Below, one piece after another: positions 49,401 through 61,400 of a stretch of 64,000 bases of DNA; position 1 is the stretch's first letter, and every line of letters begins with the position of its first letter. Source of the stretch: Corbicula japonica (taxonomy: Eukaryota; Mollusca; Bivalvia; Venerida; Cyrenidae); NCBI GenBank assembly GCA_038501625.1, contig JAZAYU010000015.1:5230991-5294990 (forward strand), in the 5' to 3' direction. The translations under genes were made by a program, and so were the position numbers. The notes beneath the pieces were generated by a model. It saw only the letters and a program-made list of their open reading frames with translations. It had not been told where the DNA came from and did no database searches.

Positions 49401-52400
49401 CAAAACAATCAAAGACATGGTTGCCACTTTGAATCAGGAAATCGTGACAAACAGTTTATGTTACATTATGATTATCTCTCTAAATTGCTTTCCTCAATCC
49501 TGGATTTTAAATATTTTTTATGTTTTAAGAACTAGAAATCATACTTTGAACACGACCGTGTTACTTTCTATTGACCCTATATATCTGACACAATATTACC
49601 ATTTCCCATTCTGCCCAGAAAACGATGGTGACATACTGAGGTGCGGAAACTTGATTGCTATCCACATTTGAGGTGACATAATTTTATTTTACTTTCAATT
49701 AAAATGAATTATCTCAAATCATCAATTTAAAAGTAACTATTATTGTCACTTCTATCTTTAACTTTTTGAATACCTAAAATGTCATGAGTTCAGTCCCATA
49801 TTTCTATAACTACATTTTGTAGCGGTGAAATTGCCGATCATGTTGTAGTATATGCCATATTCATTTTATTTTAAACATCACTTTTTTATAAAATCGTCAA
49901 CCATAGTCAATAAGACATTAGTTTTACTCGCATCCCATAAATATTTACATGTTACCGAAATGATGTAGAAAGAAGACCTGCCAAATCTCAGGATTTGATC
50001 TGAAATCTCCGGATTGTAAGGTTTTTCTCCGGTTCTCTGGATTTCCAGGCAAAAATTCCGGATTTAAAACTAAACTCGGACCTGGATATCGCACTTCCGT
50101 TCATTTCTTTTGGTTCATGTTCATTTTGATTTTTAAACAGACATTAAAATATTATATTTCAAAATCTTCAGCGACACTAACAACAAACTTCAACATCAGA
50201 ATAGTTTATTATAAAAAAAACTCTTCGGATTTGTTATCGAATAGTTTTGGCTGGCCTCGTGGCCTGCTATCCAGCAATATTCTTTGCTTCAATGAATTAT
50301 AACAATTTCTCGGGTTTTAGCAGTAATCATCCTATTATATACGTAATATTTAGCATTATACGACCATACACCGCTGAACATGGAATGGTATTAATCTGAA
50401 AATACCTCATTGAAGTTTCCATGTTCACCGCCATATGCATAACATTTTTTGGGATGGATCAAAATTGTACAGTTTATTGGTGTAAATATTGAGTTGCGCT
50501 CAACCCGGGGCTAGGCAGCGTGGGCAATACCATTACTGCCCATGAACAGGCTCAATCAAACCGAGCCTGCAGTATTTTCATATGTGTCGTGTTCGGTGGC
50601 TTTTTAAGTTCCCTTTTCATCTATTTATAATCAAAAACCTGGGTTAGAGTATTATTCTAATATTCTAACACACAGGCTTTCTACTGCCTCTTCAGAAAAA
50701 GTAGGGCAAAAGTAGGGGAATTTTTATTTAAAAAGTAGGGCAAAGAAGGAATTTTTGACACTAAAAAGTAGGGATAAAGTAGGAATTTTTCTACCTATTT
50801 AGTTCAATATTACTATGATAATATGGTCATGATCACAACAGGTTGTGTGCTTCATTTACAGATGTACAGTATCTTAAGCGTGTGATAGCAGGGTGGAACG
50901 CCCTGTCCTTTTTTAACAGTCCCCTTCTGCCCTTAATGTCAAAAGCTTTGCGCTTAAATCTGTTATCTTATGTCTTTGTTAATTCAATGACTGAATTCCG
51001 GGATGGCACTTTCTTTATATTGTAATGAGTGATTTTGCGTGGCAGTGTTGCATTTGTGCATTAAACTTTCATATAATTTTGGGGTTAAAACCAATAGCTC
51101 CATACATATACTATTGATTAATTAAGTATAGGTTAATAAATGGGCAACCAGTGCCACTTGTCGATAATGGCCCCGTTATATAAATAATGGCCCGAGGGAT
51201 ATTATATGGCAGGGCCATTATCGACAAGTGGCACTGCTTGCCCATTTATTTACCTATTTATTACATGTGTACGATAACCTCTCTTCACTTTGTACTTGAT
51301 TGGGCACTTTCATTAATACAATTACTACATCATGATGTCAGTGACTACGTCATAAATTTGAGTTTATATGTGAAGTCATTTAACAAATGTTTACTATTTC
51401 ATTCAGTTCCATTTGTTTATATTGTTTCAACTCGAAAAAAGATGAAATATGCATATCAGGAATCGCCACATTCAGAAACAGCCTCCCCACACAGTCAAGA
51501 AGAAGAGAGGGAGAGAGAGAGAGCATGGTTAATAAAATGATCAGTTTCAAAAAAGACACCACTAACAATTAACAAAAATGAGAACTTGAGAGGTTACCGC
51601 CTTGGAACGGTCAGTGGCAAATCAAATTGCCACTGGGGGTTTAAACCAGGTTCTAGGGTGCACCAACCTCACACTTGCCCCAACAGGTTCTCATATCACA
51701 AAACAAATACAAGTTGTCTTGGTGAAACCACTCTAACCCACTTATCGGCACAACAATGTTGCATGAAAAAGCATACAAACATATAAAACATAAGAAACTA
51801 ATAGCATTGCAAAGCCAAAGGGCGGGTACTCGATGATCTTACCGAACCTGGGCTCCTTGAGTAAAATCAGCAAGAACACGATGGCAGGTATAAAAGAAAC
51901 AAATCGAGCTTCTAGGTTCTTTTAAGAAAAGATTTCCCCATAAACCTTCATAAACTCTTAAACCCCTGCCACCGTCGTGCAACCAAAGAGGTAAGCATAA
52001 TGATCAACTGTAGAAGGGTTAATCACCAGGCAAGCAGAGCGCTGTAAAATATCATGTTGGTAACCTTTCTTTTTAAATTTAGAGAAGGGAAAGGATAGGG
52101 ATTTGCTAAACTTTCAATGCTAGAAGTGATAATCGCGGTATGAGTCTGTAAATGCTATAATTTGAGAGTGTTTCATTCTTATACCTCTGCTGCGAGCTTC
52201 TTTTACACCAGGCTTTTAGGCTAGCTATGTGAATGGTATGATACAAATGAATTGAAAAGAAAAAGGAAAGAAGTGATTTTAAATTGGGAATATTTTACGG
52301 GTATGTAAAATTTATTCTTATTTTAATGATGAAATGTGATTAAACCATTGAAAACCTAAAAATAAAATCGCAGGGCCATTATCGATAATGACCCTTTCTC

Positions 52401-55400
52401 TAATAAGTTAATGCCCTGCGACACTGAATAACGCTTCCGGTCGTAACGTTTACTATTTATAGTTACACATGTAATAATAGCTATTTGTAACACTGTCATT
52501 GAGCATTTTCTCATGCAAATATAAACTTAGAAATAAATAACTTTTGAGAATGAATGAGAGAAAATAAACCCATTTTTAAAAATCTTAAATCACTTCATGT
52601 GATTACAAAATATTAATTTGGTAAGTCAAAGATATCAACTTCAAAAAATATGCTCAAGAAAAAAAGAATGCGCTGCATAGTTAATCATTGTCCCCAGAAT
52701 CAGGGGGTCCAACGTATTTGTTTTTGTAGAAAAGTAAATGAGGGACATGTTCTATGCGGAAACGAGCGAAGCTTTCCGTATCAAATCGACAGTTTCCGGG
52801 GTCTGGTCTGGGTCTGGTCAGGGTTTTACCCACAACCCCAAAATGACGGAATATTTCGTTATGGTTGAACCAAGGTAAATCCAATTCCCATAGACCTCAA
52901 TGTTAAATTCTCAATATTCAATGTACATTTAACATGATTTCTGTCATCTTAATTTCTAGACAACCATATATTGCCGTGAAGATCTACAGTTCATCTATTC
53001 AAAAACACACAGGAAATAGGGGGTTAACTTACTTGTAAGAAAATTACTGATCTCTAACCGGACAGACCCTATTTTAAACGCGGTATCGCAAATACGGTGC
53101 CAAAAATATACATCCGCTGATCCGGGACTAGTTCGCCTCTACCAAACGAGATATAGGCATGAAATTGCTTTCATTTATTTTCCTGATATGTTATTTCTGC
53201 AAACAAGCCACTAACAGGCCGATTTCTAACAGTTAAGAGGCCCCCAGATGATGAGAAAAAATGGCATATTATTAAAACGGACTTCATTCGAATGGACCAC
53301 GGAGAGATACAGCGTGATTTGGTGTAATTCAACCTTATTTTGTGCATTTTCGGAGATATTTTGACCTGGTAAGTAGGTTTATATCACTGTTATCGTAATA
53401 AAAAAAACGCCTACCCGGAGGCCAGACATGTAAGCTCCACTCGTTTTTTTAACCTATGTTTCTAGAGGCCTTAACAAAAAAGTTATTGAATGTATAAACT
53501 AAAAGATGGTTTGTTTACAAAGTGAAAATAGAAAATTGCGTGACTTGAAACTGTGTTTTTAGCCAAATGTTACCATTCTTGGACCTATTTTAGCTAAATT
53601 ATTTTCGAGTTTTTGCATATATTTCTTCACTACGGCTTTTGCACTTAACATGGGTACTTAATGGCCGATTGGTTAATGTTCAAACCCCTTTCGTGTTTGC
53701 CGTGGAAGTGGTGAGCATTTTTTGTTCGGTGCAGAATCTGAATAACACTGGTATGCGTTAATATAAGTATAAGAAAGACACGAGCTGATAACAAATGTTA
53801 ACAATCACAACAAAGGCCAATTTGTTACCCAGATACAAACCTTTCGCGTATTTATTATGCAAAATTATCTATCACATACACTTGTATATTATTCTACCTC
53901 TTGATATGTGTTCATTACATTATTACTTTTAGTAGTACTATAGTACTATAGTAGTAGTAGTTTATAAATATAAAAGCGCACCTATTCTGTGAATGGTCAT
54001 GTCGTTGTTAAATACATCTCGGTATCTATTTTAGATCGAGGCAATTCACGATGCCAAGATATAAGAAGTCTCATCTGCATTATGAGAAGAGGGGCACAAA
54101 ACAAAAAATTCGAGACAAGCCGAACAAGAACAAAAAATTTATATCGGGGGTATCTGAACGTCAGTTACCCACGGGTACCTGGGTACCTGTAGATGCATTT
54201 CACGTCGTAGACTCAACACCAGTAGAACAGTAAATGCACGGTTTCTAACCCCTGGAATGACGATTTCAAATTAACGGGACAGTATGCAAACCTGACAGAC
54301 TTCCAAACAATCTCTCAGTTTATACATTCAATAACTTTTTTGTTAAGGCCTCTAGAATAGAAACATAGGTTAAAAAACCGAGTGGAGCTTACACGTCTGG
54401 CCTCAGGGTAGGCGTATTCATATTACGATAACAATGATATAAACCTACTGATCAGGTCAAAATATCACCAGAAATGCATAAAATAACGAAATATTCTGCC
54501 ATTTTGTTACGCACAGAACATGTCCCTCACTTTCTTTTCCGCAAAAACCAAATACGTTGGACCCCCTGCAGAATCAGAATGACGAGCTATGTGAATTGTG
54601 GTTGGAAATGAAAATGTTTTTAACTTCTATGTGCATTTTTAAATATCTGGGGCATAAAACAAGTGTTTTAGCTGTTTGTTTTAGGAGAGGGTGCAACATT
54701 TTAAATATAGATTTTGTAAATCTATCTTGAAGTTATTTAATGTTATAAAGTGTCAGGTTTCTTTTTTTCTGAATATAAGGTAAAATGTCCCAGATGATTG
54801 TACAACTGACCAAATGTGGGTTAAGCTGCAGGTTTATGTGACACAATTACTTACTATCTATTCTGCAGTTGTTTGACTTAAATAATAATAGCAAGTTTTC
54901 AAACTTGTAAAAGAATAAATGATGACTCTTAAAAAAATTTGGGAGAATAATTTGACCATATTGAATATGTACCATAAATGGAAATCATGGCTGTCCATCT
55001 GTATTTTAACCAGATTTTTGCATTTAGAAACATGAATATGTTTTATGGACTACAAAACATTCTTGAAACGAATTACCCTTAAATCTTCAGAGTTGTTCTC
55101 TCTACCCCTTTTGGGTAGTGACAGCACCATGCATTTTAAATTCCTAAATACAACAATTAGTTCTTTCCCTGCATTAAAGACTTGAACCTGTTGACCATGA
55201 TTTAGACTGACTGACCAAAGCACACTGCTTTCAAGGATGGATTTCACCAGTGAAACCATATAAAACACATCTTGACTACTACATGTAATCACAAGGCAAT
55301 CAAAATAGAAGTTCTGAACTAAAAGGTCATAATTTAGTGTAACTTTCATTTAACTTATTTTTTTTTATTTTGAAATGAAAAGGTAGGGATAATAGGGCTG

Positions 55401-58400
55401 TTTTGGAAAAAAGTAGGGCAAAGTAGGGCTCAGATTAAAAAAGTAGGAAAAGTAGGGAGCAGTAGAAAGCCTGAACCCAGTCAAAAACAAAACACGCAAA
55501 CTGCGTATCAGGCTGCCAACGATTGACATAAGAAATATGTGTCTCATTTCGCAAATAATAATAGCATTACCAAAAAAATGCTTTAAAACGGTGAAATGTA
55601 TGATAATTTTCAATCTGAATTGTCAATTATACACATCAGATTCATTTTCAACAAATCATTCCATTAGAACAGTTACAATGGGTTTTTAAGTGTTTAAATT
55701 TGTTAATAAACGTAAGTTAACATAATCAGTCTACAAACCTGGCCTGCTTGTGAAATCGTGATAGAAAGGACAAACCTTCTCCTTCTCTGCAGCTGTTACC
55801 ACATTTCCACCCTCTTCTAACTGTTTCAACTTTGATCTGTAATGCGTAATCTGAAAATAAATGTTACAGAAATGTTACTGTTAAACATATTACAACATTG
55901 TATTTCTTAAGCCATTACCAGCTACCCCACCCCCTGCCATTCCTTACTAAAACACGCTTGTTTTCTTGTTCAAACGGAGTCAAGTCACGGTCAAAATCGT
56001 ACTTCTTTAATATTCCATATTCTAAGTATGTAAGTGTTAATGAACTCAACTCTGTTTGTGAGGCTGTTTTACATTCAATACGTATGGTTCCAATACAATA
56101 GCTGTGTTATTCAACATATAAGGGTTATATCTAACCAAAAATTAAAACAAGAGCTGTCTCTTGAAATTGACATATGTCCCTGAAATGCAGCTTTGAAATC
56201 AAATTGGTAAACATATGCAATAAAAAATATGCCTGAGGAAGAGATCCTTTATACTGTGTCCTTGACCTTCAAGGAAGCAACCAAAATGTTGCGTGCGACC
56301 GTTCATCTCGATATGATGATCATTTCGGTGAAATAATTTAAAATCCAACTTCAAATGGGCCAGACACAAATTTTGCTACAAGGTCATGCTGGGACCTTGA
56401 CCTTCATGGTTGCGACCCAGATGTTGTGCGTGACACGTCTCATTATGGTGATCATTTCTGTGAAAATTTTTTAAAATACAACATTAAATAAAAAAGTTAT
56501 GGGCCAGACACGATTTTCCTACAAGGTCATGCTGTGACCTTGGCCTTCAAGGTAGCTTCAAAGATGTTGCGCGTGATACGTCCTCATATTATGGTGATCA
56601 TTTCTGTAAACTAATTTTAAAATCAGACTTCAAATGAAAAAGTTATGGGCTGGACACAATTTTGCTACAAGGTCATGCTGTGACCTTGACCTTCAAGGCA
56701 GCGACCCAAATTTTGCGCGTGACACGTCGTCTCATTATGGTGATCATTTCTGTGAAATAATTTTAAAATCCGTATTCAAATAAAAAGTTATGGGCCGGAC
56801 ACGATTTTGGTGCAAGGTCATGCTGTGACCTTGATCTTCAAGGTAGCGATCAAACTGTTGCGCGCGACATGTCGTCTCATTAAGTGATCATTTCTTTGAA
56901 ATAGTTTAAAAATCCGACTTCAAATATAAAAGTTATGGGCCGGACACGAATGCGGGACGTAGCACTGACAGACGGACGGACAACCAGGCAACTATATGCT
57001 GCCCCGAAATGTCTTTGAGGACCATAAATATGACTTAGGGCCCATAACTCTGGCAAAAATAATTTTAGCAGAAACTCCTGATAATATTCACAACATGTCT
57101 TGGTGATAAAACATTCCTGTGAAGTTTCAATGAAATCCCCAAGCAGTTTTGGACATGTAGCATGGACATGATTTTAACATAGAAGTTATGTAGTAAAGAC
57201 TAATGGCCTATAATGGCAAAAAAATCTGAACAGAAACTTCTGATGATATGCACAACTAGGCTTGGTGACAAACACTCCAGTGAAATTTCAATGAAATCCC
57301 CCAATGATTTTCAAGATGAAGCGTATACAAGATTTTTATATAAAAGTTAGGGTTAGGGTAAGTTAACCCTTTCCTACACAGATACACCTTCATTGCATGG
57401 GTAAATAAGTGTAGATCCAGATCAGCCTGCACATCCGTGCCATCTGATCAGGATCTGCACTGTTTGCTTTTTTGATTCATGGGTAAATAAGTGTAGATCC
57501 AGATCAGCCTGCACACCTGTGCCATCTGATCAGGATCTGCACTGTTTGCTTTTTTGATTCATTAGGTTATTTCTGACCAAAATGTGACTAATGCCAGGCA
57601 TTCTACTGTCTTTTCAGAATAAAAAAAAGGCAAAGAAGGGCATTTTTTGTTTCAAAGTAGGAATTTTTGACATTAAAATGTAGAGTTAAGTAGGAATTTC
57701 CTAACTTTTTAGTTCAATATTACTATGATAATACAGCAAGATCACTACAAGTTGTTTGCTTCATTAACGATATATCTTCAGTGTGTGATAGTTAATGTCA
57801 AACACTGCTCTTAAACCTATTATCACATGTCTTTGGATGACACTTTTCTGTATATTGTAAGTGATTTGGTGGTCTTGCATGTGTGCATTGAACTTTCATA
57901 TAATTTTGGGGTTAAAAGAAATAGCTACATAAACGTAATACAAATTAATTAATTAATTGATTAATAATAGTTTTATGTAAAACTGCAATTTAGCATTTTA
58001 CCATGCAAATGAAAACATAGATTAAAATAAATATCAAGACCAAATGAGGGCATTTTAACACATTTTCGAATATTAAATCACTTCATGTGATTACAATATA
58101 TTATTAGACTTTAAATCAGCTACAATAAATATGCTCAACAAAAAAAGAAACATGACACTGCATATTTTACTGTGTTCCCAGAATTAGAATGGCAAGCTTT
58201 GTGAATTGTGGTTGGAATTGAAAATGTGTTGAACTTCTTGAATTTTTTTTTTGTATTTCTGGGGCATGAAACTAGTGTTTGAGCTTTTAGTTTTTAGGAG
58301 GGTGCAAAAATATAGATTCTGTTAATCTATCTCATAGTTATTCAATGTTATAAAGTGTCAGGTTTCTTTTCTTTGCTGAGTATAGGTAAAATGCCAAGAT

Positions 58401-61400
58401 GATTGTTCAACTGACCAAATGTGGGTAAAGCTGCAGGTTTAGTGGCACAATTATTTACTATCCATTCTGCAGTTGTTTGACTTAAATAAATGACTGACCA
58501 AGGCACCTTGCTTTCAAGGATGGATTTTACCAGTGAAACCACATAAAACACATCTGAACTACTATATGTAATCACAAGGAAATGAAATTACAACTAAAAG
58601 ACTAACTAAGTATTAATTTCATTAAACTTATTTTTTTAATTTTTAATTTGAAATGAAAAAGTAGGGATAGTAGGGCTGTTTTGGAAAAAAGTAGAACTTA
58701 GATTAAACAAGTAGGGAATAGTAGGGAACAGTAGAAAGCCTGCAGTGCAGATCCTGGTAAACAAGAACGGATGTGCCGGCTGATCTGGATCTACACTGGT
58801 CGCACATGCGTAAAAATGTCTAAGTGTCCATAACTCGGCCAAAAATAATCTGAGCGGATTTTCCTGATGATATGCACAACTAGGCTTGGTGACAAACACT
58901 CCTGTGAAGTTTCAATAACATCCCTTTCAGCAGTTTTGGAGAAGAAGCGAGGACAAGATTTAACCAGACTGACATTTTGGACGGACAAACAGACGGACAT
59001 ATGGTGTGATTACTATATGCCTCCCTTAGGATGCATAAACAAAACTTTCCAAAAGCATTTGAAAGGGGCATAATTAAAAAAATATTGAAACTGGAGTTAT
59101 CATTCTTGTCGTCACAGACAGCATTGTTGGTGCTGATGATATATTCCAAGTATGAAGTGAATCTAATAAGTACTTTCAAAGTTATAGGCAACATTAAGTT
59201 TCATGTTAAAGTTGGGGGACTACTGGACGACGACGAAGACGACGCTGCTGGACAATAGCATCCTTATGTGTCTACCTGCTATCGCAGACGACACAAAAAG
59301 TACACGATTTTTACTACAAGGTCAAGCTGTGACCTTGACCTTTAAGGTAGCGTTCTAAATGTTGCACGCGACACCTCGTCTTATTATGATGATCATTTCT
59401 GTGAAATAATTTTAATTAAGCCCACCCAATGTTTTGACTTGTGGGACATAACACAACACATTTAGCTGATCATGGTCTTTTAACCTTTAAGAAAAGATGT
59501 TGCAAAGTATTGCACTGAAAAAACAAAATTTTGACTTTTAAACCATTTGTGTGGTGTTGACCTTTGAGTAATTCTACACTCAGTTACATTAATGTTACCA
59601 CTGTTGTAAAGTTTGGATTAAATCCCAATGTCATTTGCATGTTATGTATCCAAAACTTAAGTTTACACTGATTTCAACCTTCAAACTGAGTGAGGCCTTC
59701 ATCTTAATGAGTGGAACTGTTTTGTGTTGTTAGGTAGAAACAGCTTCGCCAGTTATTGTGTTTTGGTCCAGATGGTAGATTTTAGGCGTATTTTGACCTT
59801 TAAATTCTTTGTGTGGCCTGACCATGGTGATTGACTCATTAATTGCATTCAGTGTGGTATGGAAAACATCTTAGTTACCGGTATTTAAATTACACATACT
59901 TTGAACTGGTTTTCATATCCTAACACAAATAAATTATAAAATTAGTTCATATATTCAAAATCATAGATATGTTTTATTCTTACAAAAATATTGGAAATAT
60001 GTATAGTAATGGAATAGCTGTTCAACAGCCAGGTGACAACAGAAGAAACAAGGACACATTTCTTCATGCAATCATAGCAAAATGTGTGTGCACATGTGTT
60101 TGACATCACAGTCAAAACATTGTGCAGCAGCCAACAACTTATTAGCAATGTTTTTCATCGCAAAATATATTAGGAATGGAATCAAAACAGTGTCATTACT
60201 AGTAATTGAAAAGATTATTTCATTTTGGCAATAGAATCCATTTGTTTATTTTACCTTGCAATTCAAATGAAGATTACCTTGGAATTAAGTTCGGAAAGCT
60301 GTTTCTGTGCTTCTTCTGTAGATAAACAACTGTTTAACACCTTCATATCTAAAACAAAAACAAGGAACGTTACAGAGCCCCAAAACAAGGTGTTCATGTT
60401 AGGTATAAATAGGGATTGGTATTGTCTGGTTGGTAATTGTAGAAAATGACACTTAAAACGAATCATATAACAAGAATTTGTGACAAAAAATCTATTTAGT
60501 AACAGTATTGATAAAAAAAATAAAACATCTTGTTTTGAGGAGAGCTGGAGTGTTACCAACACCCACCTTTAAGATCCACCCCACCTCTGAAGAAATGTCT
60601 GTCAGCTTGAGTTAAGAAATTCAACAATTAAAAATGTGATAAAATTGTTTTTGACTGGGATACCCCTCCCTTTGAACTTCAAGGTAGCAAACTAAATGTG
60701 AGCTTGAAACGTCGTCTCATTATGGTGATCATTTCTGTCAAATATTTTTTAAATCAGACTTCAAATAAAACAGTTATGGGCCGGACAGCTGTCTGGTTCA
60801 ACGCAACAGGGTCTGATCTAACAGTTAATGTCAAAAAGTCTCACTAAAAGCTCAAAATACGCATAATATTGAACAGAAAACGGCCTCCGAAATGCAGGTT
60901 ATTTTTTCATAGATTCTTCTCAGTGTGACTTCCGGAAATCCCCCGAGGCTTTTGTTAGGAGCATTCTGATTGGTCGAATGATGTGTGATTTCCTGGACTA
61001 AGTCAATCGTTTGACCAACCAGAACGGCTGATCTACACTGGTCGCACATGCTTATGCACATATATGGAGGAAAGGGTTAAAATGCCATGCTAATGACCGA
61101 CTAGCGTTTTGGCAAGCTAACACTAGTCAAAATTGACTTTCTACCACCATGTTTTCCATAGGTAATAATATGGTGGTTAAGCTGGATTGCTTTTGATCAA
61201 ATCTGTCCCCCGATTTATTATGATCAAGAGTGATTTTTCTGGCAATATTTCAGTAACCTGGGTTTGGGTGAAAAAGGGGATGGGAACTTCGAAAAGCAGA
61301 CAAGTCTTTTTTGCAAAATTTCAACATAATCTCTGTATAATTGATGCCTGACAGTAAAATTTAATGAGATTGACACATAAAATTCTTACCAGATTCAAGT

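Larger units (their letters stand above)
51133..52470. mobile_element. Insertion 1 within the 50.7-55.5 kb element
   Basis: Absent from the short relative (gap falls near 57960). It starts with the 39-bp hairpin at 51135 and contains a copy of the dispersed 520-bp repeat. Near its right end is an almost perfect 22-bp palindrome (52373-52394, gggccattatcgataatgac), related to the hairpin arms. The exact ends are uncertain by some tens of bases. Confidence 0.6.
52701..54568. mobile_element. Insertion 2: TIR element with CAGGGGGTCCAACG ends
   Basis: The left end CAGGGGGTCCAACGTATTTG (52701-52720) is the exact complement of the right end (54549-54568). CAGAAT flanks both sides (52695-52700, 54569-54574). 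The short relative near 58180 (cccagaattagaatgg) shows the empty site. Longer inverted arms lie inside (about 53340-53500 against 54300-54480). The CAGGGG terminus would suit hAT; a shifted reading gives an 8-bp duplication CAGAATCA. Confidence 0.85.
50673..55473. mobile_element. Element with CAGGCTTTCTACTG ends, long copy carrying nested insertions
   Basis: The left end CAGGCTTTCTACTG (50673-50686) is the exact complement of the right end CAGTAGAAAGCCTG (55460-55473). Agtaggg-rich subterminal repeats follow on both sides. The short relative at 57595-58742 aligns with 50673-51130, 52470-52700 and 54570-55473, showing that two blocks were inserted later. CAG...CTG termini recall hAT elements, but no transposase or clear 8-bp duplication was seen. 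Confidence 0.8.

Noticed and set aside
57360..61080. Possible large element bounded by ttaaccctttcct / aggaaagggttaa
   Set aside because: It would enclose a conserved HOP2 exon, and the motif also occurs elsewhere (for example near 36199), so it is more likely a dispersed repeat end.
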